Assembly (NCBI GenBank): GCA_013335845.1
Contig: JAAXUU010000061.1
Span: 1 to 7,218, forward strand
Length of the DNA: 7,218 nt
Direction of reading: 5' to 3'
Source: Actinomycetota bacterium
Lineage (GTDB): Bacteria; Actinomycetota; Coriobacteriia; Coriobacteriales; RUG844
Below are positions 1 to 5,881 of this stretch, piece by piece. The position numbers were made by a program, and so were the translations under genes. The notes beneath the pieces are model-generated. The model ran no database searches. It was not told the origin of the DNA and saw only the letters and a program-made list of their open reading frames with translations. Position 1 is the stretch's first letter, and each line of letters opens with the position of its first letter.

Positions 1-904
1 ATATAAGACGGAGGATCGGTCCAAAAAGCAACAGAGAGAAGAAACCGAGAGCTGCCGTCGGCAGAAAGATCTTCAGGAGAAGGTCTTCATTTATCACTCT
101 ATATTTCATGGAATCGACGAGTATCGCAATGCATGCCAAAGCGAATGCAAGCGCGATGACCGATGTCACATAGTGTGATTCAATCGCGTGAGAGCATGAG
201 TAGAAGAGAACGAATCCGAAAGCTATACTCGATGCCCACGTAGCGATAATCGGACGAGCAGTCAGGGTTTGACGCTTATCGGAATCTTCCTTGGTGACAC
301 GCACCCTGCTTACAAGAGGAGCGTACGAGCGTTCGAGGAACAGAAGCGCGCAACAGGAGAGTACGGGCAATATCAAAGCGACGAATAAAGAAACCGGCTT
401 GATCATAAGCGAAATCGGCCAAGCGAACACAACTCCGAACAACAAGGCCCCGGCGATGAATATCTTACTTCGATGTACATTCAAGGTGCTCAAGAACTCG
501 CTCCACAGCAGAAACGAACTCGCATATCCGATTCCCGTCAAAACCCAGAACAAATATACGACGGCAAAGGTATCGAAGATGCCGGGGAAGATGACCGGCC
601 AGCAATTCGCGGTACCGAAGAAGACCGTGAAAAATGCGAGAAGCATCCTTTTGTCGAACAGAAAATCGGATAGGATCCAGCCGGCGATATAGGCAACCGA
701 GACGGATGCCATCAATACGAGACGTACGTTCAACGATCGGAAATCGGAATAAGGTCCTATGGGAGCGAATACGTTTGTACCGTACATTAAAAAGACCCAT
801 GCGAAATTGAAAGCGATCCCCACGAAGCCGATAATCAGATAAGGCTCGATAAGGATGCTGTTTGAAAGCGCGATATGTTTCGTCCCGGAACGTATATCCG
901 ACAA
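1..904 (-). CDS. Polytopic membrane protein, probable LuxR-type membrane regulator (N-terminal part; C-terminus beyond left edge)
   Basis: The frame is open without a stop from 904 to the window edge (301 codons). It begins at a TTG (904-902) preceded by an AGGGGGAG ribosome site; no ATG or GTG lies in frame nearby, so TTG is the best start. I count about nine hydrophobic segments, at roughly residues 22-42, 60-80, 88-108, 114-135, 148-168, 172-192, 220-240, 248-268 and 280-300. Residues line up by eye with the membrane half of the rightward regulator at 1135-2670: GFVG in helix 1, an RLVL...SV...SDF stretch, PV(I/V)FP, and GIGY followed by W..FL..L. The two are therefore paralogues. A C-terminal helix-turn-helix is expected but lies outside the window, so the DNA-binding role is inferred. 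An MFS-like transporter lacking a DNA-binding domain is the alternative. The larger open frame on the same strand at 465-923 lacks membrane character and is a shadow of this gene. Confidence 0.8.
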   Translation of the reverse strand, partial: MSDIRSGTKHIALSNSILIEPYLIIGFVGIAFNFAWVFLMYGTNVFAPIGPYSDFRSLNVRLVLMASVSVAYIAGWILSDFLFDKRMLLAFFTVFFGTANCWPVIFPGIFDTFAVVYLFWVLTGIGYASSFLLWSEFLSTLNVHRSKIFIAGALLFGVVFAWPISLMIKPVSLFVALILPVLSCCALLFLERSYAPLVSRVRVTKEDSDKRQTLTARPIIATWASSIAFGFVLFYSCSHAIESHYVTSVIALAFALACIAILVDSMKYRVINEDLLLKIFLPTAALGFFSLLLFGPILRLI

Positions 905-906
905 GA

Positions 907-916
907 CTCTCCCCCT
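907..916 (-). promoter_or_regulatory. Ribosome binding site deciding a TTG start
   Basis: Read on the minus strand this is AGGGGGAGAG. It lies just upstream of the TTG at 904-902, with about six bases between the G-run and the start codon. It supports TTG as the initiation codon for the leftward membrane protein, because no ATG or GTG occurs in that frame nearby. Confidence 0.6.
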
Positions 917-950
917 CGAGCATGGTGATATTCTGAATCGCAGTTGGAAC

Positions 951-979
951 AATATAACCGAAAAAGCGATATGAGGCAA
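951..979 (-). promoter_or_regulatory. Candidate sigma-70-type promoter for the leftward regulator
   Basis: On the minus strand TTGCCT (979-974) and TATATT (956-951) are separated by 17 bases, matching the -35 and -10 consensus at 4/6 and 5/6 positions. Transcription would start near 944, giving a leader of about 40 bases before the TTG start. The -35 box overlaps a GCAAAAC heptamer (976-982) that also appears upstream of the transporter. Prediction is by consensus only. Confidence 0.45.
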
Positions 980-1037
980 AACCCTCCGTCCGCTTTATCC
1001 AAGAAGTGGCTTATAATTCACCGAGGGTTGAAAGCTA

Positions 1038-1065
1038 TGGACATGACAATCCACACTACTATAAT
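1038..1065 (+). promoter_or_regulatory. Candidate sigma-70-type promoter for the rightward LuxR regulator
   Basis: TGGACA (1038-1043) and a perfect TATAAT (1060-1065) are separated by 16 bases. The start site would fall near 1072, leaving a leader of about 63 bases before the GTG start at 1135. A second TATAAT at 1012-1017 has no convincing -35 partner at normal spacing. The location of this promoter inside the open frame upstream of 1135 also argues against the earlier ATG at 1006 as start. Confidence 0.5.
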
Positions 1066-1119
1066 CTATACATTCTATTCGATATCCTCACCGATAGCAT
1101 TGGCAATCAAGGACCTACT

Positions 1120-1124
1120 AGGAG
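1120..1124 (+). promoter_or_regulatory. Ribosome binding site deciding the GTG start
   Basis: AGGAG lies ten bases before the GTG at 1135-1137. No comparable site precedes the ATG at 1006 in the same frame. The peptide encoded between 1006 and 1134 is polar and unlike the start of a membrane protein, so GTG is preferred. Confidence 0.55.
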
Positions 1125-1134
1125 ATATATCTTC

Positions 1135-2670
1135 GTGAAAACTTCGTTTGTTACCAGACTGCAGGAACTGTCTTCGAATGAGAAATTGATTATCTGGAAC
1201 GTAGGCGAAGTGATCGGCTTCGTCGGCTTCGCATTCTATCTATCGTGGATCTGGACCGCCTTCTATGGTACGGCCTTACTCCCCCTCTCCCTTTACGGCG
1301 AAGACCAGGCGCAAACCATGCGCTTGGTCCTGCTTTTCACCGTTTCGGTCGCATTCGTGATCACAGGAAAACTCTCTGATTTTTTTATGAAACCGATCGG
1401 TGTAGCGATTTTATTCATCGGCTCGCTCATCCTGATACCCCTCAATTGCCTACCTGTCGTATTCCCCTCGCTCTTACACACCGTAGGCGCCGTCCCGTTT
1501 TGGATAGCCGGAGGTATCGGTTACGTCTTACTCATGGTCCAATGGTCGAAATTCCTGTATTCCTTGGGACGGGACCGGAATGTCTTGCTGATCAATGCTG
1601 GCATGATGGGGCTCGGCGGACTCGTTTTCGTCATCGTCGGTTCCTTGCAGGTCATACCAGCTGCTATCGTCATCACGATAGTCGGGGTGACCTCGGCCTC
1701 ACTCGCAGGGCTAACCGTTCTCATGGCGACAATCGGGTTCCTGCCCCGATTCCGTCCAATCCCCGCTCGGGAAAACAAGCCTAGGAATCTCAAAGAAGAG
1801 TTGGCTTCCTACCCGGAGGAACCCCATGAAAAGGCACGCGTATCGGGAGGCTCGATCTTTTTGGCCTTCGTTTACAGCATCGGATTCGGCTTTGCGGGTT
1901 ACTGCGGAACAATCGCAGAGGTGCAACCGCGGAGTGTCCTGTACATCGGTGTCGCGATCATTGCAGGCAGTGTCGCAATGATACTCCTTGCGATGATCAG
2001 AAAAAAATCAGAGCTCGACAAACCTTTGCGTTATTTCCTACCGCTTTCTGCTTGTGGCATATTCCCCATGCTATTCTTGAACGCCAATGGGCGTCTTATC
2101 TGCGCGGCATTCCTTATAGGTGTATTCACTGCATATGGCATCATCAACACATCCCTCCTATCCAAAACCGGTATCAGCCAGCACCTTCGCGCGACGAGTA
2201 TATTCAGCTATGGTCGCGTCGGAAACGCCTTCGGTATGTTCGTCGGATGGGCGGTCAGTTACTGGGCTTTCAAGACATCGACATGGGGCGACAACGCGAT
2301 CACGCTCGTCGTAGTACTCATTATGGCGATTTTCATCATCACAAGGACATTCGTCTACACAAAGGACGATGTGAAGGTCGAGCCAGGTACCTCAGGTAAA
2401 GTAACCGAGCCCCAAACCGAAAAATCAAAGGCAGGCTTATTCTCCATTAAATGTGAAGATGTCGCACGACGCTATGATCTATCTCCCCGGCAGCTAGAGG
2501 TTCTGATCCTGCTCGGCAAAGGGCGCAATGCAGAATACATCGAGAACAGCTTGGTGATCTCGAACCATACAGCGAAAGCCCACATCTACAATGTATATAA
2601 AAAAGTCGGCGTGCATTCGCAGCAGGACCTCATCGACTTGATCGAAGCCGTCGACCTCGACGAGAAATAA
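1135..2670 (+). CDS. Membrane-bound LuxR-type transcriptional regulator
   Basis: The product is 511 residues. The first ~400 are strongly hydrophobic with roughly twelve helices, starting near residue 18 and broken by a charged loop around residues 207-236. A polar linker follows (about residues 408-440). The last ~64 residues (448-511) are a GerE/LuxR helix-turn-helix: LSPRQLEVL..L..G opens it, and the recognition-helix end keeps the S..T.K.H..N...K.GV.S spacing. There is no receiver domain or phospho-acceptor region, so this is a one-component regulator that probably senses a ligand through an MFS-like membrane domain while bound to DNA at the membrane. This architecture is common in Eggerthellaceae next to molybdoenzyme genes. 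It is divergent from a paralogue at 1-904 and lies about 300 bases upstream of the enzyme genes on the same strand, which suggests it controls them. The ligand and target are not shown by the sequence. Confidence 0.92.
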   Translation: MKTSFVTRLQELSSNEKLIIWNVGEVIGFVGFAFYLSWIWTAFYGTALLPLSLYGEDQAQTMRLVLLFTVSVAFVITGKLSDFFMKPIGVAILFIGSLILIPLNCLPVVFPSLLHTVGAVPFWIAGGIGYVLLMVQWSKFLYSLGRDRNVLLINAGMMGLGGLVFVIVGSLQVIPAAIVITIVGVTSASLAGLTVLMATIGFLPRFRPIPARENKPRNLKEELASYPEEPHEKARVSGGSIFLAFVYSIGFGFAGYCGTIAEVQPRSVLYIGVAIIAGSVAMILLAMIRKKSELDKPLRYFLPLSACGIFPMLFLNANGRLICAAFLIGVFTAYGIINTSLLSKTGISQHLRATSIFSYGRVGNAFGMFVGWAVSYWAFKTSTWGDNAITLVVVLIMAIFIITRTFVYTKDDVKVEPGTSGKVTEPQTEKSKAGLFSIKCEDVARRYDLSPRQLEVLILLGKGRNAEYIENSLVISNHTAKAHIYNVYKKVGVHSQQDLIDLIEAVDLDEK

Positions 2671-2859
2671 ACTCCCCGTCCGGAACTACTACTCGCAGAT
2701 ACCATCATCGAAGCCGCAATCGAATAATTTGGCGACCGGTCTTGCCGATCCGATCTATCTCAATACGATTTAGCAGATAGTACATATCCTTACATTCCCA
2801 AAAAAGGGACAAATAGGCCTACAAGTCTAATGACAAAATGCCCGTGCTAGTAAGAATTA

Positions 2860-2933
2860 GGTTTTGCGCGTAGTGAGTTTTACTCGCAACAGCCGATAAT
2901 CAACATGCGAAACAAATCGTGTGTTTTGTTTGG
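2860..2933 (+). promoter_or_regulatory. Inverted-repeat cluster around the putative enzyme promoter
   Basis: Three elements fall within 74 bases. First is GTTTTGC (2861-2867), whose TTGCG (2864-2868) is mirrored by CGCAA (2885-2889). Second is a tight inner hairpin GAGT-TTT-ACTC (2875-2885), extended by one G-C pair and a G-U wobble. Third is AAACAAA (2910-2916) facing TTTGTTT (2925-2931) across eight bases. The -10-like GATAAT sits between them at 2895-2900. These are candidate operator half-sites for the LuxR-type regulators; the binding protein is not identified by the sequence. Confidence 0.35.
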
Positions 2934-2963
2934 CATCTAGTATCGGTAACGGCATTCAAAAGA

Positions 2964-2970
2964 AAGGAGG
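2964..2970 (+). promoter_or_regulatory. Ribosome binding site deciding the enzyme start
   Basis: AAGGAGG is followed after four bases by ATG at 2975. The same frame is open upstream to a GTG at 2921, but that start has no ribosome site, and the strong site here fixes the start at 2975. Confidence 0.85.
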
Positions 2971-2974
2971 GGGT

Positions 2975-5359
2975 ATGGCAGATTACAAGGAATTCCTCGA
3001 TAGTATCGACCGCAAGGCATACCATGAGGGTGAAATCGAATGGACCGAGGGCGAATATACGGTAACGCGTACGACCCACTGGTCTCCCCCTGGCTGTCAT
3101 AACGGTTGTGGAGTTCTGCTCTACACCAAAGATGGAAAACTCGAGAAAGTTGAGGGTGACCCCCTGAACTCGGTTGCCAGCGGCAAGCTTTGCATGCGCT
3201 GCTTGGCCATGCCCGAAGCGGTTAATCATCCCGACCGCCTTAAATACCCTTTGCGCCGAGTGGGCGAACGGGGTGAGAACACGTGGGAGCGCATCTCATG
3301 GGATGAAGCATACGACGAGATCACGGAAAAGGTTCTGAACATCAAGAAGGAGTTCGGCTCCGAATCCATCGTCGTCGTACACGGTACCGGTCGAAATATC
3401 GGTTGGCAGGTTCCTTACTTCGCAAGCGCATGTATGGAGACACCGAACGTATCGACCTTCGGTTTCAACGGATTCGCCTGCTACCTCCCTCGCATGATCG
3501 GTACGACCGCCAAATTCGGTGATATGTGCCTCGTCGATGCTTCCCAGGCACATGAGGATCGCTACGCAAACGAGGATTGGGAACGCCCGGAAGTCGTCGT
3601 CATCTGGGGTAACGAGCCCATAAAATCCAACGCCGACGCATTCTTGGGACACTGGCTCGTACTGTGCCATCAAATGGGCACCAAAATAGTATCTGTCGAC
3701 CCTCGCCTCACATGGTGGGGCGTCCGCGCGGACTATTGGCTCCCCATCCGTCCCGGCACCGATGCGGTCCTCGCTATGGCCATGCTCAACGTCATCACCA
3801 CCGAGGACCTCATCGATCATGATTTCGTCGAACTCTGGTGCTATGGCTATGAAGCCTTGGTCGAGCGAGTCGCCGATAAAACCCCTGAGTGGGCAGCTGA
3901 GGTCTGCGGCGTGAATTCCGAGGATATCCGTGGGGCGGCTCGTCTCATTGCAAACGCGAAGAACTGCGCGATCCAGTGGGGTCTCGCTTTCGAGCAGCAG
4001 ATTGCAGCACTGGGCGTGACCGAAGCTGTTGCCGACATCATGGCGATCACCGGAAACATCGATAATCCCGGCGGTAACATGCTGGCACGCTGTGCGTTCT
4101 TGATCGAGAAGCGTTACGGCTTGGGCGACCACCTTATCGACCCGGAAGTATACGCCCGCAAATTGATCCCAAGCGTTTCCGGTATCAATGAATCCCAAAT
4201 CGTTTCCTGCGCCGACTCGGATTCCATCCTCTACGCTATGGAAACCGGTGAACCGTACTCAGTACAAATGTTCTGGATCCAGAGCTCGAATGCACTCTCA
4301 TGCCCGGGTATGGATGCTCCTCGCGTATACCAGGCGATGCGCAAGATTCCGTTCGTGGTCGTCGTCGATCCCTTTATGACGCCGACAGCCGTCGCCTGCG
4401 CAGACATAGTGTTACCCGCGGCGATGAGTTGCGAGCGCAACTCCGTCCGCACATGGTGGACCCCTGTACGCTCCATGAAGAAAGTAAGTGAATACTACGA
4501 GGCTCGAAGCGACGAGCAGATCGTCTTGGATCTCGGTAAGCGCATCAAACCGGAGAATTGGCCATGGGAAACCGATGAAGATTTCTGCACATGGTACCTC
4601 ACCGACCAGTGCGCGCCGAATGGAACGCTCTACGACAAAGACTTCAAGACGCTCGTCGAACAAGGCGGAACGGAATATTGGGATTGGGACGCAACCTATA
4701 GGAAATATGAGAAGGGTATGCTCAGGCCCGATGGCAGCGTCGGATTCAATACACCTACGGGTCGTGTCGAACTCTGGTCGTATGGTTTCGATTCATGGGG
4801 AGTCGATCCCCTGCCTTTCCACATCGAGCCTCCCGAGAGCCCTGTTTCCACACCCAAGACCTACGAGAGTTTCCCGCTTATCCTATCCGGCGGCGGACGC
4901 TCCTTCGAGTTCTTCCATTCCGAGCATCGCCAGTTGCCCAGCATGCGTGAGTTCCACCCGGATCCGCTCATCATGGTCCATCCCGATGATGCCAAAACCT
5001 ACAATGTCTCGAATGACACATGGGTATGGGTTGAGAATAGCCGCGGTGCCCGCTTCAAGCAGAAGGTTCTCGTCACCGAACAGACCAAGCCCGGTGTGGT
5101 CCACGCAGAGCATGGTTGGTGGTTCCCCGAGCAGGAAGGTGCAGAGCCCAATCTGTTCGGGACCTTCACCTCGAACCTGAATAATATGACGGAAGCATAC
5201 CGTACGGGCCAAGGTGGTATCGGTTCCGCTATCAAGAGCATGCTCTGCAAGATCTATCCTGTACATGAAGGCGATATCCTTCCGGGTGACGTTGTCGCGA
5301 CTAAAGGCACGTTCCATGAATATGCTCCCGGCCAGCCCTACCCATTGATCGAAGAATAG
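2975..5359 (+). CDS. Molybdopterin (bis-MGD) oxidoreductase, DMSO reductase family, catalytic subunit; catechol dehydroxylase-like
   Basis: The product is 794 residues, the usual size for the family. Residues ~33-88 form the FeS-binding N-terminal domain with C41-x3-C45-x27-C73; the usual first cysteine (position 38) is proline and an extra C76 follows. The central domain carries the MGD-binding signature DPR.T (242-246) and ADYWLPIRPGTD (252-263), TGNIDNPGGN (359-368), and DPFMTPTA...AD.VLPA....E (465-487). C169, in FNGFACYLPR, sits where the molybdenum ligand is expected. The C-terminal dinucleotide-binding domain spans about 632-760. There is no Tat signal, so the enzyme should be cytoplasmic. 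The adjacent dicluster ferredoxin is its likely electron-transfer partner. Overall resemblance is to the pyrogallol hydroxytransferase/catechol dehydroxylase branch (Dadh, Hcdh, Dodh-like) of Coriobacteriia. The family call is firm; the substrate is inference, and another reductase or hydratase is possible. Confidence 0.95.
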   Translation: MADYKEFLDSIDRKAYHEGEIEWTEGEYTVTRTTHWSPPGCHNGCGVLLYTKDGKLEKVEGDPLNSVASGKLCMRCLAMPEAVNHPDRLKYPLRRVGERGENTWERISWDEAYDEITEKVLNIKKEFGSESIVVVHGTGRNIGWQVPYFASACMETPNVSTFGFNGFACYLPRMIGTTAKFGDMCLVDASQAHEDRYANEDWERPEVVVIWGNEPIKSNADAFLGHWLVLCHQMGTKIVSVDPRLTWWGVRADYWLPIRPGTDAVLAMAMLNVITTEDLIDHDFVELWCYGYEALVERVADKTPEWAAEVCGVNSEDIRGAARLIANAKNCAIQWGLAFEQQIAALGVTEAVADIMAITGNIDNPGGNMLARCAFLIEKRYGLGDHLIDPEVYARKLIPSVSGINESQIVSCADSDSILYAMETGEPYSVQMFWIQSSNALSCPGMDAPRVYQAMRKIPFVVVVDPFMTPTAVACADIVLPAAMSCERNSVRTWWTPVRSMKKVSEYYEARSDEQIVLDLGKRIKPENWPWETDEDFCTWYLTDQCAPNGTLYDKDFKTLVEQGGTEYWDWDATYRKYEKGMLRPDGSVGFNTPTGRVELWSYGFDSWGVDPLPFHIEPPESPVSTPKTYESFPLILSGGGRSFEFFHSEHRQLPSMREFHPDPLIMVHPDDAKTYNVSNDTWVWVENSRGARFKQKVLVTEQTKPGVVHAEHGWWFPEQEGAEPNLFGTFTSNLNNMTEAYRTGQGGIGSAIKSMLCKIYPVHEGDILPGDVVATKGTFHEYAPGQPYPLIEE

Positions 5360-5363
5360 GAGG
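5358..5363 (+). promoter_or_regulatory. Ribosome binding site overlapping the upstream stop codon
   Basis: AGGAGG begins at the second base of the enzyme's TAG stop (5357-5359) and lies five bases before the ATG at 5369. This arrangement favours translational coupling and matched production of the two subunits. Confidence 0.85.
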
Positions 5364-5368
5364 CTGCG

Positions 5369-5707
5369 ATGAAAGGTATCCTTATCAACTACGAGTACTG
5401 CACGGGGTGTCATTCCTGTGAAGTGGCATGCAAGAAACAACTCGGTCTTGCGAAAGGTGAGTTCGGCATCAAGCTCACCGAAACCGGACCCTTCAAGTAC
5501 GAGACGGGCGACGAAGCCGGTAAGTGGGAGTGGTTCTTCCTGCCGGTGCTCACAAAAGCCTGCGATATGTGCGAGGACCGCGTCACCAAGGGCAAGATGC
5601 CCATGTGCGTGCAGCACTGCCAGGCGTGGTGCATGTATCACGGCGAAGTCGAGGACCTCGTCAAGAAGATGGACGGGAACACCCGTTTCGCTCTTCTGAC
5701 CCGCTAG
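5369..5707 (+). CDS. Small 4Fe-4S dicluster ferredoxin-like electron transfer subunit
   Basis: The protein has 112 residues and no signal peptide. Cluster motif one is C11-x2-C14-x2-C17-x3-C21; motif two is C65-x2-C68-x11-C80-x3-C84, with an additional C88. The second pattern, with R71, G75 and P78 between the cysteines, is that of the DmsB/NrfC-type iron-sulfur subunits. By analogy with that fold, two [4Fe-4S] clusters are expected, each using cysteines from both motifs. It is far shorter than DmsB (about 200 residues) or the pyrogallol transhydroxylase small subunit (about 270), yet both ends look complete, so it is a compact form rather than a broken gene. The nine-base gap to the catalytic gene and the shared ribosome site indicate one operon. 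It probably hands electrons to the molybdoenzyme in the cytoplasm. The donor upstream of it is unknown, since no membrane anchor subunit is encoded here. Confidence 0.93.
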   Translation: MKGILINYEYCTGCHSCEVACKKQLGLAKGEFGIKLTETGPFKYETGDEAGKWEWFFLPVLTKACDMCEDRVTKGKMPMCVQHCQAWCMYHGEVEDLVKKMDGNTRFALLTR

Positions 5708-5715
5708 GTGTCTAG

Positions 5716-5741
5716 AGTTCGTGGGTATTGCCCCTCGAACT
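5716..5741 (+). other. Hairpin after the ferredoxin gene, possible weak terminator or processing site
   Basis: AGTTCG (5716-5721) pairs with CGAACT (5736-5741), and GGG (5723-5725) can pair with CCC inside it, leaving a short loop. It begins nine bases after the stop of the ferredoxin gene. No T-run follows, so it does not meet the usual intrinsic terminator pattern. It could protect the 3' end of the enzyme mRNA or partially reduce read-through into the transporter gene. A second, weaker stem (CTTCG 5776-5780 with CGAAG 5794-5798) lies downstream. Confidence 0.4.
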
Positions 5742-5816
5742 TACGATAGATATGCAGCAAAGGGAATGGAGTCTTCTTCGCTGCGCAAGGAACCGAAGCT
5801 TTACAAGGGGGTGTTG

Positions 5817-5840
5817 GCAAAACATAGTAATCTGTTTTGC
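5817..5840 (+). promoter_or_regulatory. Perfect interrupted palindrome, candidate operator of the transporter gene
   Basis: GCAAAACA (5817-5824) and TGTTTTGC (5833-5840) are perfect 8-base inverted arms separated by eight bases. A weak -10-like TATTAA follows at 5847-5852, so the element would sit over the -35 region of a promoter starting near 5859. An AT-rich, symmetric arm pair at that position is typical of a dimeric regulator site. A terminator is less likely because the stem is mostly A-T and no uninterrupted T-run follows directly. Related half-sites occur at 976-982 and 2861-2867. Confidence 0.5.
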
Positions 5841-5881
5841 AAGTCTTATTAATGTTTTTGTTGAAGGGATGTGAGTTTTAA

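Larger units (their letters stand above)
2671..2974 (+). other. Non-coding region upstream of the molybdoenzyme gene
   Basis: This 304-base stretch has no convincing gene on either strand. It contains a short ACCGGT-centred inverted repeat near 2740, a weak TCCC-A6-GGGA hairpin at 2796-2809 with no following T-run, and the repeat-rich segment 2860-2933 listed separately. I see no strong intrinsic terminator for the regulator gene ending at 2670, so read-through into the enzyme genes cannot be excluded. The only decent -10 candidate is GATAAT at 2895-2900; it lacks a good -35 at 16-18 bases, as expected of an activator-dependent promoter. Confidence 0.6.

Noticed and set aside
465..923. Minus-strand open frame of about 152 codons starting with ATG
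   Set aside because: Its product is arginine-rich with no domain or membrane pattern. The frame shifted by one base runs unbroken to the window edge, encodes a classic polytopic membrane protein, and aligns with the neighbouring regulator.
1006..1134. Upstream ATG extension of the LuxR-type regulator
   Set aside because: No ribosome site precedes 1006, the extension is polar and unlike family N-termini, and it contains the best promoter. GTG at 1135 has a good AGGAG.
2921..2974. GTG start giving an 18-residue extension of the molybdoenzyme, possibly a signal peptide
   Set aside because: The extension has no twin-arginine motif and no ribosome site. A strong AAGGAGG directs initiation at ATG 2975.
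3296..4198. 300-codon open frame antisense to the molybdoenzyme gene
   Set aside because: It is a by-product of biased third codon positions in the enzyme gene. The sense frame carries all family motifs, and the antisense product shows none.
4488..5180. 230-codon plus-strand open frame inside the enzyme gene
   Set aside because: The product is low-complexity, rich in Ser, Arg and Pro, typical of an out-of-frame reading of the enzyme gene.
4883..5641. 252-codon antisense open frame spanning the enzyme/ferredoxin junction
   Set aside because: It overlaps two well-supported genes and has no recognisable motif.
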